From Deltaproteobacteria bacterium (GTDB lineage Bacteria; Desulfobacterota; Desulfarculia; Adiutricales; Adiutricaceae): a stretch of 64,000 nucleotides of DNA. Shown one piece after another: positions 24,821 to 33,415 of the stretch (within the stretch, counting starts at the first letter, position 1; each line of letters starts with the position of its first letter). The notes under the pieces were generated by a model, which did no database searches, was not told where the DNA came from, and worked only from the letters and a program-made list of their open reading frames with translations. Location of the stretch: positions 39,690 through 103,689 of the forward strand of contig JAISRZ010000096.1 of assembly GCA_031273455.1 (NCBI GenBank), given 5' to 3'. The translations under genes were made by a program, and so were the position numbers.

Positions 24821-25825
24821 ATGTCCGCCCTCATCACTTCCCTAGCTTTTGTCGTTGACTGGCTATTAGGGGACCCGCAAACTTGGCCCCATCCGGTTCG
24901 ACTAATCGGCGCCTACATAGTTCGTCTGGAAAAAGCCCTTCGTTCCTCGACCGGTAAACTAGCCCCGAAAACCGACCGGGATTTTTACTGGCGCGGGGTT
25001 ATTTTGACCTTAGCGACCTTAACGCTAACCGGCGGCCTGGTCACTTTGGTCTTATCTTTTGCGGCTAAACATTCCCAGATCCTCTGGTACCTAATCACCC
25101 TGTACCTCATTTATAGCGTCTTTTGCTTAAAGGACCTCTTGAATCACACCCATCGGGTGGAAGCGGCTTTAGCCCAAGGGGATCTGCCCGAGGCTAGGCG
25201 GGCTTTATCCTGGATCGTTGGTCGCGACACCGCTGGGTTAAGCGAAGAAGCCATTAGGAAAGCGGAGATCGAGACTTTAGCCGAAAACTTCTCCGATGGC
25301 GTAGTGGCCCCCTTCTTTTACCTAGCCTTAGGCGGGCCGGTTCTCGCTTGGCTCTACAAGGCCACTAACACCTTAGACTCCATGGTGGGCTATAAAAACC
25401 CCACCTACCTCTACTTTGGCCGGTTCGCGGCCAAACTAGACGATCTTTTAAACTACCTCCCAGCCCGTTTAGCGGCTTTACTCTTAATCGGGGCGGCTCG
25501 TCTGGCTAAGATGGACCATCAAGCCGGGTTTAAACTGTGGCGAAAAGAGGGTCGGTTCCACTCTAGCCCCAACTCCGGGCAAACCGAGGCCACGGTGGCT
25601 GGGATCTTAAACGTGGAACTAGGTGGGCCTAGCCTATACGGCGGCGTTTTAGTGGATAAACCCTTTATTAACCAAGGAAGCGATCCAGCCACCCGGGATC
25701 TAGTCTTAGCCGCCGAGCGGCTGGTCACGACCGGGGCTTTTTTAACCCTCCTTTTAACCATGGCTATTGAGCTGGCCCTAAGCTTTCTGACCAATGACGC
25801 TCCTTGGGGCTGGGGTTTAAAATGA
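24821..25825 (+). CDS. cbiB: Adenosylcobinamide-phosphate synthase CbiB/CobD
   Basis: An integral membrane enzyme that attaches (R)-1-amino-2-propanol phosphate to adenosylcobyric acid in cobalamin synthesis. Recognisable blocks are D-W-L-L-G-D-P-Q-T-W-P-H-P-V-R-L-I-G at the N-terminus, L-S-W-I-V-G-R-D-T, the E-T-L-A-E-N-F-S-D-G-V-V-A-P-F-F-Y block and D-S-M-V-G-Y-K-N. I choose ATG 24821 (A-G-G-A upstream); an in-frame TTG 21 bases earlier is unlikely. The stop overlaps the next start (ATGA), so it is coupled to cobD. Confidence 0.95.
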   Translation: MSALITSLAFVVDWLLGDPQTWPHPVRLIGAYIVRLEKALRSSTGKLAPKTDRDFYWRGVILTLATLTLTGGLVTLVLSFAAKHSQILWYLITLYLIYSVFCLKDLLNHTHRVEAALAQGDLPEARRALSWIVGRDTAGLSEEAIRKAEIETLAENFSDGVVAPFFYLALGGPVLAWLYKATNTLDSMVGYKNPTYLYFGRFAAKLDDLLNYLPARLAALLLIGAARLAKMDHQAGFKLWRKEGRFHSSPNSGQTEATVAGILNVELGGPSLYGGVLVDKPFINQGSDPATRDLVLAAERLVTTGAFLTLLLTMAIELALSFLTNDAPWGWGLK

Positions 25826-26886
25826 CCGCTAGCGACTATGGTCATGGGGGCGGGGTCTTCGCGGCGGCTAAACTATTGAACCGCCCTTGGACGGAAATTA
25901 TTGACTTTTCCGCTAGCATTAATCCTTTTGGTCAATGTAAAGGCCTTAAAAAGTATATTTTCGACAATTTCGCGGCCACCCTCCATTACCCGGAGGTGGA
26001 CGCCCAATCCTTACTCGAGGTAGTAGCTAAGCGCCATAATCTAACCCCAGACCACTTTCTCCCCGGGGCCGGCTCCACAGTCCTTATCTACGCTGTGGCT
26101 CGCCTTTTGGGCGGTAAGAGGAACGTTATCTTAGGCCCGGCTTTTTCCGAGTACGAGAACGCCCTTAAAGTCGCTGAGAAAAGCTTCGTCTACTTTAACC
26201 TCCAAGAAGACGACCAGTTCCTTTTAACCGAAAACCAACTGGATCGTCTTTTGGATCTCTCGCCCAACCTCATCTTTCTGGCCAACCCGGCTAACCCCAC
26301 TGGGCGGCTGACACCGGCTCCGGTTTATAAGAAACTTCTGGACGAATGCGAGACTCGCAAAATCCAGCTCATAGTGGATGAGGCTTTTTTGGACTTCACC
26401 TTCGGGGCGACTATCGCCCGAAAGACCTCCCGTAACGACCGCCTCATAATCCTCCGCTCGCTCACCAAAATCATGGCCATCCCCGGGTTACGGCTAGCCT
26501 ACCTCATAGCCGGCCCCGAAGTCATTAATAGGTTAAAGCCTTTAATTGGGCCTTGGCCTTTAAGTTATCCGGCCTTAGCCGCTGGGGTTTACTACTTAAC
26601 CACCCAATTTGTTAAACCCACCTTGTCCATCGATAAGCTAAGATCCGCCTTAACTAAGGTCTTACAGCCCTATGGCGAGGTTTGCCCCTCAGAGGCCAAC
26701 TATCTTTTGTTTAAGTACAACCCGGAGAAGGTTTTAGACCTACTGGCCTTTCTTTTTAAAAAGGGGATCTTGGTGAGAGACGCCCAAAACTTTAACGGCC
26801 TAACCCTAGGTTACTTACGGTTCGCCACCCGGCCTTTAGGGGAAATCAAGGTCTTAGCGCAAAGTTTGGCGGAATTCCATGCCTGA
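25822..26886 (+). CDS. cobD: Threonine-phosphate decarboxylase (CobD/CobC, PLP-dependent)
   Basis: A class I/II aminotransferase-fold enzyme similar to histidinol-phosphate aminotransferase. G-H-G-G-G-V near the N-terminus and I-D-F-S-A-S-I-N-P-F-G identify the cobalamin branch. The PLP lysine is in R-S-L-T-K-I-M-A-I-P-G-L-R, and N-P-A-N-P-T-G is the cofactor-binding block. It makes (R)-1-amino-2-propanol O-2-phosphate, the substrate of the CbiB protein encoded immediately upstream with a four-base overlap. It ends eight bases inside the mutM gene. Confidence 0.93.
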   Translation: MTASDYGHGGGVFAAAKLLNRPWTEIIDFSASINPFGQCKGLKKYIFDNFAATLHYPEVDAQSLLEVVAKRHNLTPDHFLPGAGSTVLIYAVARLLGGKRNVILGPAFSEYENALKVAEKSFVYFNLQEDDQFLLTENQLDRLLDLSPNLIFLANPANPTGRLTPAPVYKKLLDECETRKIQLIVDEAFLDFTFGATIARKTSRNDRLIILRSLTKIMAIPGLRLAYLIAGPEVINRLKPLIGPWPLSYPALAAGVYYLTTQFVKPTLSIDKLRSALTKVLQPYGEVCPSEANYLLFKYNPEKVLDLLAFLFKKGILVRDAQNFNGLTLGYLRFATRPLGEIKVLAQSLAEFHA

Positions 26887-27721
26887 GCTACCGGAAGCGG
26901 AAACCATGGCCCGGGATTTAGCCGCTAAAACCGTGGGTCTAACCATCTCGAAAGTTCTAGTGAGCTATCCGCCCATTGTGGCCTCGGATAAAGACGCCTT
27001 TTCTAGCCTTTTAACCGGCCAGACCATCACCCAAGTGGGTCGGGTCGGCAAATGGATTCTTTTAGATCTCACCCAAAACCGGAACCTTTTAATCCACCTG
27101 AAAATGACCGGCCAGTTCGAGTTTGGCTCCTTTCCCAAAGATCTAGGCGACTTTCCGCCCCACTGCCACGCGGCCTTTGGCTTAATCGAGCCTAACGACT
27201 CCATAATTAAGACAACTTTATTTTACAAAGACACCCGGAAGTTTGGTCGGTTAAGGGCTTTTGGCCCAGGTGAGTTAGCCCCATTCCTTAATAACTTAAA
27301 CCTTGGCCCGGACGCTTTAACCGCCTCAGCCGAGGAGTATCACGTTAGATTAACTAAAGCCGCTCGGAAAAAGCTAAAGGCCGCCCTTTTGGACCAGACT
27401 ATCTTAGCTGGCTTTGGGAATATCTACGCGGACGAGACTCTGCTCGCGGCCCGGTTATCGCCTTTAAAAGCCGCCGGGGACTTAACCTTAGCCGAAGCCA
27501 CTATCCTGCGGACGGAAGCCATTAGAATCTTAAACCTGGCCATTACCCACCGGGGGTCCACGGTCTCTAGTTACAAAGCCCCGGACGGGGCCGGCTCCTA
27601 CCAAGACCAGCACCTGGCTTACGGTAAGCAGGGCCAGCCTTGCCCCTTTTGCGGTCAGCCGCTCACTAAAACCACGGTGGGCGGTCGAACCACGGTCCAC
27701 TGCCCCAGCTGCCAGAAATAA
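26879..27721 (+). CDS. mutM: Formamidopyrimidine-DNA glycosylase (Fpg/MutM)
   Basis: Bifunctional glycosylase/AP lyase that removes 8-oxoguanine. The catalytic N-terminus P-E-L-P-E is intact after the initiator Met. The lysine block G-K-W-I-L-L-D-L, the helix-two-turn-helix around G-F-G-N-I-Y-A-D-E, and the C-terminal zinc finger C-P-F-C...C-P-S-C are all present. Length 280 is typical. It overlaps cobD by eight bases and is followed after two bases by the DUF1343 gene, so all four plus-strand genes seem to form one transcript, an unusual mixture of cobalamin, repair and cell-wall functions. Confidence 0.96.
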   Translation: MPELPEAETMARDLAAKTVGLTISKVLVSYPPIVASDKDAFSSLLTGQTITQVGRVGKWILLDLTQNRNLLIHLKMTGQFEFGSFPKDLGDFPPHCHAAFGLIEPNDSIIKTTLFYKDTRKFGRLRAFGPGELAPFLNNLNLGPDALTASAEEYHVRLTKAARKKLKAALLDQTILAGFGNIYADETLLAARLSPLKAAGDLTLAEATILRTEAIRILNLAITHRGSTVSSYKAPDGAGSYQDQHLAYGKQGQPCPFCGQPLTKTTVGGRTTVHCPSCQK

Positions 27722-27723
27722 CC

Positions 27724-28896
27724 ATGATTAAAGTCTTAACTGGCTTAGAGGTCTTTCTGGCCGATAACCTTAAGGAGCGAAAAGACCAAAGGTTGGGTCT
27801 TTTAGCTAACCAAGCCTCCATTGGGCCTAAATACCGCCACGCTTTAAGTTACTTAGACGAATACCTGCCCCACGGGATAACCGCCCTCTTTAACCCTCAG
27901 CACGGCTTCGCTGGGGAAAAGCAGGACAACATGGTGGAATCGGCTAACGCGGTCACTAAAGACGGGCGACCCATTTATAGTCTGTACGGGGCCGTAAGAG
28001 AGCCGGATCCTCAGTCATTAAAAGAACTTGACGGTTTAATCATCGATCTAACCGACGTAGGGACGAGGGTCTACACCTTCGCTCAGACCATGGGGCTCTG
28101 CTTAAAGGCGGCTAAAGATAACCAGGTGGAGATCATTGTCCTGGACCGGCCTAACCCCATTGGCGGCCTAGAGACTGAAGGGAACTTACTCGATAGCGAC
28201 TGCGCCTCCTTTGTCGGTCTTTTCCCAACGCCCATGCGTCATGGCTTAACCTTAGGGGAAATGGCTCTTTACATAAATAGTTTATTAGATAACCCAGCCG
28301 ATCTGACCATCATCCCCTGTCAAAACTATCGTCGGTCAATGTACTTTAACGACACTAACCTCCCTTGGGTACTCCCGTCCCCTAACATGCCCACATTTGA
28401 TACCGCCTGGGTCTACCCAGGGCAAGTCCTGTGGGAAGGAACCAATGTCTCGGAAGGTCGGGGGACCACGAGACCCTTTAACCTTATGGGGGCTCCTTTT
28501 ATTGACCCGGATCTTTTAGTTGCCGAGCTAGAAATAAAAAAGCTCCCCGGGGTTATCTTTCGGCCAACCTATTTCCAGCCCACCTTTCACAAGTGGGCCG
28601 GAGAGGTCTGCGGCGGAATAGACCTCCATCCCCTTGACCTATCCTTTCTCCCATTTTTAACCTCCCTAACCATCTTAGAGATCGTCTTAAAGCTCTGGCC
28701 GACTCAGTTTCGCTTAAAAGAGCCCCCCTACGAGTACGAGTATGACCGTAGGCCCATTGATCTTATTTTAGGCCGGAAAAGCCTTTATGACCGCTTAGCT
28801 AAGGGGGAAACGGCGAAAGAGGTCTGGGAATCCATGGCGGAAGATCAGGTTAAATGGCGGAAAATCCGGCGGGAGTTTTTGTTGTATCAAGATTAA
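27724..28896 (+). CDS. namZ: DUF1343 family exo-beta-N-acetylmuramidase (NamZ-like)
   Basis: 390 residues. Family features are L-G-L-L-A-N-Q-A-S, the catalytic-region block L-F-N-P-Q-H-G-F (usually P-E-H-G), D-L-T-D-V-G-T-R-V-Y-T-F, the V-L-D-R-P-N-P-I-G-G block, E-G-T-N-V-S-E-G-R-G-T-T-R-P-F and F-H-K-W-A-G-E-V-C-G-G. Enzymes of this family release terminal MurNAc from peptidoglycan fragments in recycling. No signal peptide is visible, so it may act in the cytosol. The Glu of P-E-H-G is Gln here, a point worth checking. A decayed relative lies at about 37.7-37.9 kb. Confidence 0.88.
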   Translation: MIKVLTGLEVFLADNLKERKDQRLGLLANQASIGPKYRHALSYLDEYLPHGITALFNPQHGFAGEKQDNMVESANAVTKDGRPIYSLYGAVREPDPQSLKELDGLIIDLTDVGTRVYTFAQTMGLCLKAAKDNQVEIIVLDRPNPIGGLETEGNLLDSDCASFVGLFPTPMRHGLTLGEMALYINSLLDNPADLTIIPCQNYRRSMYFNDTNLPWVLPSPNMPTFDTAWVYPGQVLWEGTNVSEGRGTTRPFNLMGAPFIDPDLLVAELEIKKLPGVIFRPTYFQPTFHKWAGEVCGGIDLHPLDLSFLPFLTSLTILEIVLKLWPTQFRLKEPPYEYEYDRRPIDLILGRKSLYDRLAKGETAKEVWESMAEDQVKWRKIRREFLLYQD

Positions 28897-29058
28897 AGGC
28901 CGGTAAACCGCTTGATATAATGTTCTCAGTCCTTGGAAAAATTATTTTCACCTATAAATGAGCCTTCCTTTTTAGTTAATAGTTATCTTTTGATTTTATA
29001 AAATCTAAATAGATTTTTAATAATATTCTTATGATCCAGTAACCTTGGAAAAAAAGAC

Positions 29059-29087
29059 TTGACAATTAAGATTCCATCGGCTATTTC
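29059..29087 (+). promoter_or_regulatory. Promoter upstream of leader element A
   Basis: -35 ttgaca at 29059-29064, 17-base spacer, -10 tatttc at 29082-29087. Transcription would start about 30 bases before the conserved element. Confidence 0.55.
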
Positions 29088-29124
29088 TTCCAGAGAATTG
29101 TTTATAATATTTTTTTGCCAAGCT

Positions 29125-29244
29125 TACTCTTCCGTTCATGAAGTCCGGATCTGATCTCCTAAAAGCCAACTCGGCGAATTACCCTTTGCATTTTAAAATA
29201 GCGCGTAACTATCGGCTTAGGACCGTTTAACCGTTTTAATACGC
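29125..29244 (+). promoter_or_regulatory. Conserved leader element A (candidate cis-regulatory RNA)
   Basis: About 120 bases that recur nearly unchanged at 32689-32810 upstream of the second TonB receptor. A 31-base core starting cttccgttcatgaagtccgg is identical in the two copies. The segments aaagccaactcggcgaatta and cggcttaggaccgttta are nearly so, while the linkers between them differ. That pattern of conserved blocks and variable linkers is typical of structured RNA. It is not a TPP, FMN or cobalamin riboswitch by any pattern I know. Confidence 0.6.
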
Positions 29245-29488
29245 CCATATTCTTACAACGATAAGCCGCTTAAATAAAGCTCTATACGTCACTTGAACAT
29301 GGGGTCGGCGTAATGGATACAGTAGGCCAACAAATTTTAGGCGAAAAACTTAGGCCGCCAATAATCAAACATAATATTTTAGGAAATAATAATACTTTTA
29401 CGGCTACGCAAGAATAGTGAGCCTATCAATTATTTTATTTTAGCTCTACTATAATTTAATTAGCATCATTTTTTATTTTACGGTCACG

Positions 29489-29536
29489 AAGGCTATAGCG
29501 GGTTGTTTTAATACAATCTGTTATAGCCTTTTTTTT
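29489..29536 (+). terminator. Terminator of leader A
   Basis: aaggctata and tatagcctt pair (9 base pairs) with a smaller ttgt/acaa stem inside, followed by eight T. It lies about 245 bases after leader element A and 307 bases before the receptor start, so it would stop the leader transcript prematurely. Confidence 0.75.
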
Positions 29537-29843
29537 ATTTAATAAGTGTATTTTTTGGAACGCTAGTTTTCCCCACTAATGAAAGGAGGTCATAGAAACA
29601 AATAAAACCTAGGAATAACCGCTGGTGATTGAAAGGCCAAGTTCCTTTCAACGCAAGCTCTGATTAGCGTCTGAGGCTCCCATGGGCAATGGGAACAATA
29701 TCTTTCGCGCTTTTATTGTATGAACGCGTAATGTTTTAATTGGGCATTTTTTCATAAACATTCGTGTTTATTTCTTATTAGCTATCATGTCTTTTAAATG
29801 ATGTGAAATAGCTGCAATAATTTTATTTTAGTCAGGAGAAAGT

Positions 29844-32033
29844 ATGAGGACGAAACTGATATACTGTTTTGTGGCGTTTTTTCTCGCTCTTAGCTCCCAA
29901 GCTTTAGCGCAGGATAGTTCGTCTAGCGTTGACGACAATGATTTAACCATTTCTTCACCAGTTTCCTTAGGGGAAATAGACATTCGCGGGATTGTCCGGC
30001 GCGAGGAGCTAAAATCCACCAGCGCCACTATTTTGGATAATAAAGCGGTCAGTGACCGGATTTTTTATCAACCTTTGGACATGGTCTATATGAGTCCTGG
30101 CGTCAGTATTTTGCAATATGGTGAGGCTGGCATGTCTCCTCAATTTCAGATGCGCGGCTTTTCAGCTAGAAATGATATGGCTATGTACTTAGACGGCATT
30201 CCTCTCCACGATAATGGCCACGCCGCTGGCTTTACCGATTCAACCGTGGTCCTACCTATAGAAATAGAAAGCGTGGAAATTATTAAAGGCCCGGCGTCAG
30301 TCTATTACGGCGCGAGATCCGCTGGCGGCACGGTGGCGGTCCAATCTATCAAGTCAGGTAATTTCAACCGTTTAAACCTCCGCTACGGGTCTTGGAACGA
30401 TGTCGATGTCTCTGGCCTTATCGCTCATGAGGGAGAAAAACTGGCCCAGGTTTACGCTTTTGAGTTTTTTCGTTCTGACGGCTATCGTGATAACTCTGAT
30501 TGGAATAGAAGGGTTTTATCAACCCGATGGACTTACAAATTCACCGATAAATTTCAAACTAGTCTAAATCTCAGAGCGTATAACGCTGAATGGGATTCAG
30601 CTGGCTACGTTTCCCATAAACTAAATACCAAAAGAGGCTGGGTTAATGACGGCACTGGCCATGATAACGGCAATGGCGGTAAACGCGATCGTTACGATGC
30701 TCGGCTTTGGGCCAATTATTTATTGAATGATAACTCTCAGTTGACTTACTACCTATACGGCACAACTATGCGGTTTACCCGTTACCAACGGGGCGACCGA
30801 ACTGTCAGTTATTTATTGGCTGCCGACGCTACTTTCCCTAACCGTTCGTGTGGGTTTAATAAGCCTTTGTGTCCTACAATGACTGAGCAATATAATCAAC
30901 ATAACCAGTGGGGCACTGGCTTAACGTATAACTACAATGGTCAAATAGCTGGAAAAGACGCGACCTTTACCGCTGGGGTCACTTATTCCAAAGATATGGA
31001 CGATCCTAGAGCGACCTGGACAATACCTTGGGGCTATGGCCGAGAGCGCGTCAGCGGTCCGGCCTCAAAAACATCGTTTAGTATCGAAAACCCGGCCATT
31101 TTAAGTGAATTCAGTTATCAAATTCTTCCGCCCTTAAATGTGCGCCTTGGAGCTCGCTATGATTGGATAAAAGGAAAGTTCACGGATGAGTTGACTAAAG
31201 TGACTGGCTCTTCCAACTACACTTTCTTTAGCCCCAAGGCTGGCGTTGTTTACTCACCTTTGGATAACCTTGATATCTACGCCAACTTCGGGCGTGGTTT
31301 TTCCATGCCCACTTCGTTTAACACTAGCCAACAGTCCGGTGGCTTCTTCGCCAAAGGCTTTAAACTGGCTAGACGAGACCAATATGAGTTTGGCTTTAAA
31401 TACTATCCTTTGACTTGGCTAGGCCTGGAAACTACCCTTTATCGTCTCAAAACTTATAACGATTTTTATACTGATCCTATTACCAGCTATAACGTCCAAG
31501 CGGGGCAAAGCACCCGCGAAGGCATTGAGTTTTCCGCGCAGGCGGTCCCGGCTAAAGATTGGCGAATAATGGGCAACTTCGCTTACATGGAAGCCAAATA
31601 CGACAAGCATGAAAGCGGTGGCGCGGATTTTCATGGTTATAGGTTGCCTTGGGTACCTCGAACCATCACCAACCTGGAAGTCGCCTACGAACCAGAATTG
31701 GGTTTCGGCGGTCGGTTGACTTTCCGCTACGAAGCCGACATGTTGTATGAGGATAATCCGCGTAAACTTAAAAATGGCAATCCCAACCTGTCCAGTGGCG
31801 TCCAAAAAAAGCCCTGGAAGGCCCCGGACAAAGGCATGTTGGATATCCAACTCAGTTACAAGTTTAACGATACCTTTAAACTATTATTTGACGCCAAAAA
31901 CATCGTAGGCAAAGCTTATGAGGGCTACGCTTATGGAATGGAATGGAACACCGGCGATTACTTGGTGAACTACACTAACCCCCGGGCTTTCTATCTAACT
32001 TTGCAAATGAACTGGGATCCCAAAAAAGAATAA
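29844..32033 (+). CDS. TonB-dependent outer-membrane receptor 1
   Basis: A signal peptide ends A-L-A before Q-D-S (residue 22). The plug domain follows: residues about 75-185 with Q-M-R-G-F-S-A-R, M-Y-L-D-G-I-P-L, I-E-S-V-E-I-I-K-G-P-A-S-V-Y-Y-G and S-A-G-G-T-V. The rest, up to residue 729, alternates short amphipathic strands as in a 22-strand barrel and includes I-Y-A-N-F-G-R-G-F-S-M-P-T. It has A-G-G-A-G seven bases before the start. With the DUF4198 proteins and the CbiQO transporter it probably takes up a metal or metallophore; the ligand cannot be read from sequence. Confidence 0.92.
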   Translation: MRTKLIYCFVAFFLALSSQALAQDSSSSVDDNDLTISSPVSLGEIDIRGIVRREELKSTSATILDNKAVSDRIFYQPLDMVYMSPGVSILQYGEAGMSPQFQMRGFSARNDMAMYLDGIPLHDNGHAAGFTDSTVVLPIEIESVEIIKGPASVYYGARSAGGTVAVQSIKSGNFNRLNLRYGSWNDVDVSGLIAHEGEKLAQVYAFEFFRSDGYRDNSDWNRRVLSTRWTYKFTDKFQTSLNLRAYNAEWDSAGYVSHKLNTKRGWVNDGTGHDNGNGGKRDRYDARLWANYLLNDNSQLTYYLYGTTMRFTRYQRGDRTVSYLLAADATFPNRSCGFNKPLCPTMTEQYNQHNQWGTGLTYNYNGQIAGKDATFTAGVTYSKDMDDPRATWTIPWGYGRERVSGPASKTSFSIENPAILSEFSYQILPPLNVRLGARYDWIKGKFTDELTKVTGSSNYTFFSPKAGVVYSPLDNLDIYANFGRGFSMPTSFNTSQQSGGFFAKGFKLARRDQYEFGFKYYPLTWLGLETTLYRLKTYNDFYTDPITSYNVQAGQSTREGIEFSAQAVPAKDWRIMGNFAYMEAKYDKHESGGADFHGYRLPWVPRTITNLEVAYEPELGFGGRLTFRYEADMLYEDNPRKLKNGNPNLSSGVQKKPWKAPDKGMLDIQLSYKFNDTFKLLFDAKNIVGKAYEGYAYGMEWNTGDYLVNYTNPRAFYLTLQMNWDPKKE

Positions 32034-32066
32034 CCTAAAGGTTAGTGTATCTTAAACCCTTTTATT

Positions 32067-32099
32067 CTCGGGGAAGACCGTTTTCTGGTCTTCCCCGAG
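32067..32099. terminator. Perfect 13-bp hairpin after TonB receptor 1
   Basis: ctcggggaagacc and ggtcttccccgag pair perfectly around a seven-base loop, 34 bases after the receptor stop. No T-run follows, so it may be a Rho-assisted or 3'-end-protecting structure. Confidence 0.6.
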
Positions 32100-32204
32100 C
32101 GCCCACAATTATTCTCCACGCTTTTCCATCTTATCGACTATACCATCTAACGTCCTAAACGTCTAAGCTTTAAAGCCCAAGCTCCCCTATCTCCTCGTTA
32201 AAAA

Positions 32205-32465
32205 AACCGCCCTCACCATAAAGGCTTCGGACGGCTTTATACGATCCATTACGGCCCGTTAAGGCCTGGACTATCTAAGGAACGACTAGTTCTTCTCGTC
32301 CTTAACTTCCTCAAACTCAGCGTCCACCACGTTATCGTCTGCCGTGGCGACCCCAACGCCAGCTTAACACTCGACAGGTCCGGTCCGCCTCCAAACATAG
32401 ATCTGGCCTTAGTATTGTCGCGGTTCTGACTGGCCTGGGCGTCCATCCGCTCGGCCAGTTTGCGG
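32205..32465 (-). pseudogene. Decayed copy of the 3' end of dnaK with its terminator (copy 1)
   Basis: Aligns by eye with 40083-40360, the last part of dnaK plus its terminator: the hairpin region, the K-D-E-K-K-like end and the cggccagtttg region are recognisable, with base changes and small deletions that destroy the frame. Only the tail is present, so it was never a complete gene here. It lies in the same orientation as dnaK. Confidence 0.8.
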
Positions 32466-32491
32466 CTAGTTTGCGGTTAGTTTTGGTTAAA

Positions 32492-32545
32492 TGGACATCT
32501 CAGCCCACTATAAGTGTACCATTCCACGGTGCTCATTAAAAAATT
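32492..32545. mobile_element. Degenerate mobile-element end, copy 1
   Basis: The sequence from tggacatctcagcccacta through ttccacggtgctca closely resembles 56741-56793. Words of this kind are seen at IS21-type ends; no transposase remains. Low-level call. Confidence 0.35.
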
Positions 32546-32607
32546 TAATGATTTCAATAGGTTAAGTTGTTGCGTCAAAATTTCTGCGAAACTCGTGCTA
32601 AAATAAC

Positions 32608-32636
32608 TTGACTATTCAGACGGCTTAAGGTATAAA
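32608..32636 (+). promoter_or_regulatory. Promoter upstream of leader element B
   Basis: -35 ttgact at 32608-32613, 17-base spacer, -10 tataaa at 32631-32636. The layout matches that of leader A. Confidence 0.65.
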
Positions 32637-32688
32637 CTTTTTTAAGCGATCTTATTCTAAATAATGTTGCTTGGCTTTTCACTCATCT

Positions 32689-32810
32689 TATTCTTCCGTT
32701 CATGAAGTCCGGATCTGATCTCCCGAAAGCCAACTCGGCGAATTATCACTTTCATCTTTAAATCACTTAACTACCACCGGCTTAGGACCGTTTAATCGTT
32801 AACTATACGC
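32689..32810 (+). promoter_or_regulatory. Conserved leader element B (candidate cis-regulatory RNA)
   Basis: Second copy of the element at 29125-29244, about 46 bases after the predicted transcription start and upstream of TonB receptor 2. The identical core and the variable linkers indicate selection on the element, not recent duplication alone, because DNA around it has diverged. Confidence 0.6.
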
Positions 32811-32909
32811 TAATGATATGTCCACCAACGGGGTTAGTCATTAGAACTATAATATATTTAATTAGCTATAAAACGTTAAAATAACCTTATTTTTATTTTT
32901 TCAGCCATG

Positions 32910-32952
32910 AAGGCTTCTTTCCTTATAAAATGGGAGAGAGGTCTTTTTTTTT
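32910..32952 (+). terminator. Terminator of leader B
   Basis: A 13-base-pair stem including G-U pairs (aaggcttctttcc with gggagagaggtctt) is followed by nine T. It lies about 100 bases after leader element B and 460 bases before the receptor start. Confidence 0.7.
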
Positions 32953-33415
32953 ATGTTTTCTCATAAATGAGTTAAATAATTATAGATAAATAAAATAAAT
33001 AAGCGATAACTTGTCGTTTTAAATATTTTTTATTATTTTTATATAACTCAGAAACCAACTTCATTGAGTTTTAGGGCTGTTTCCTTAATAAGACTTTAAC
33101 TCCTGGAGAGCAACAATAGGGTTAACTGACAGCTCGTTTTTGACAGCGCGGTTTAGAGGATGCGAAACCCTTTTCTACCCTAATTTAATAGAGCTAAGTT
33201 TTTTATAATTTTATAAAATATAGCACATTAATAACATTTAAAAATTTTAACTTTACCAATATGAATTATATATTTAATCTTATATATCTATTTTGCATAG
33301 CATTATTATGGGCAATTTAGTGCTGTTTTGGAAAATTGATGACCTCGAAGATCGTATCCTAGGCAAAATCCTGGGAAAGCGGCCTTTTTAACTTCAGAAT
33401 CAGGATTGGGCAAAG

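Larger units (their letters stand above)
28897..29843 (+). other. Leader region of TonB receptor 1
   Basis: About 950 bases without a gene. It contains a promoter, the conserved leader element and a terminator (separate entries), and then about 300 bases before the receptor start. The last part, 29620-29700, has hairpin-prone words (aaaggccaagttcctttc; ccatgggcaatggg). Confidence 0.6.
32034..33415. other. Region between the two TonB receptors
   Basis: 1.38 kb without an intact gene. In order: a hairpin at 32067-32099, a decayed dnaK 3' copy (32205-32465), a possible insertion-sequence end (32492-32545), a promoter, leader element B and its terminator, then AT-rich DNA up to receptor 2. Confidence 0.6.

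Noticed and set aside
29590..29700. Riboswitch-like sequence immediately before TonB receptor 1
   Set aside because: Some hairpin-prone words occur, but nothing repeats before receptor 2, unlike the true shared leader element further upstream.
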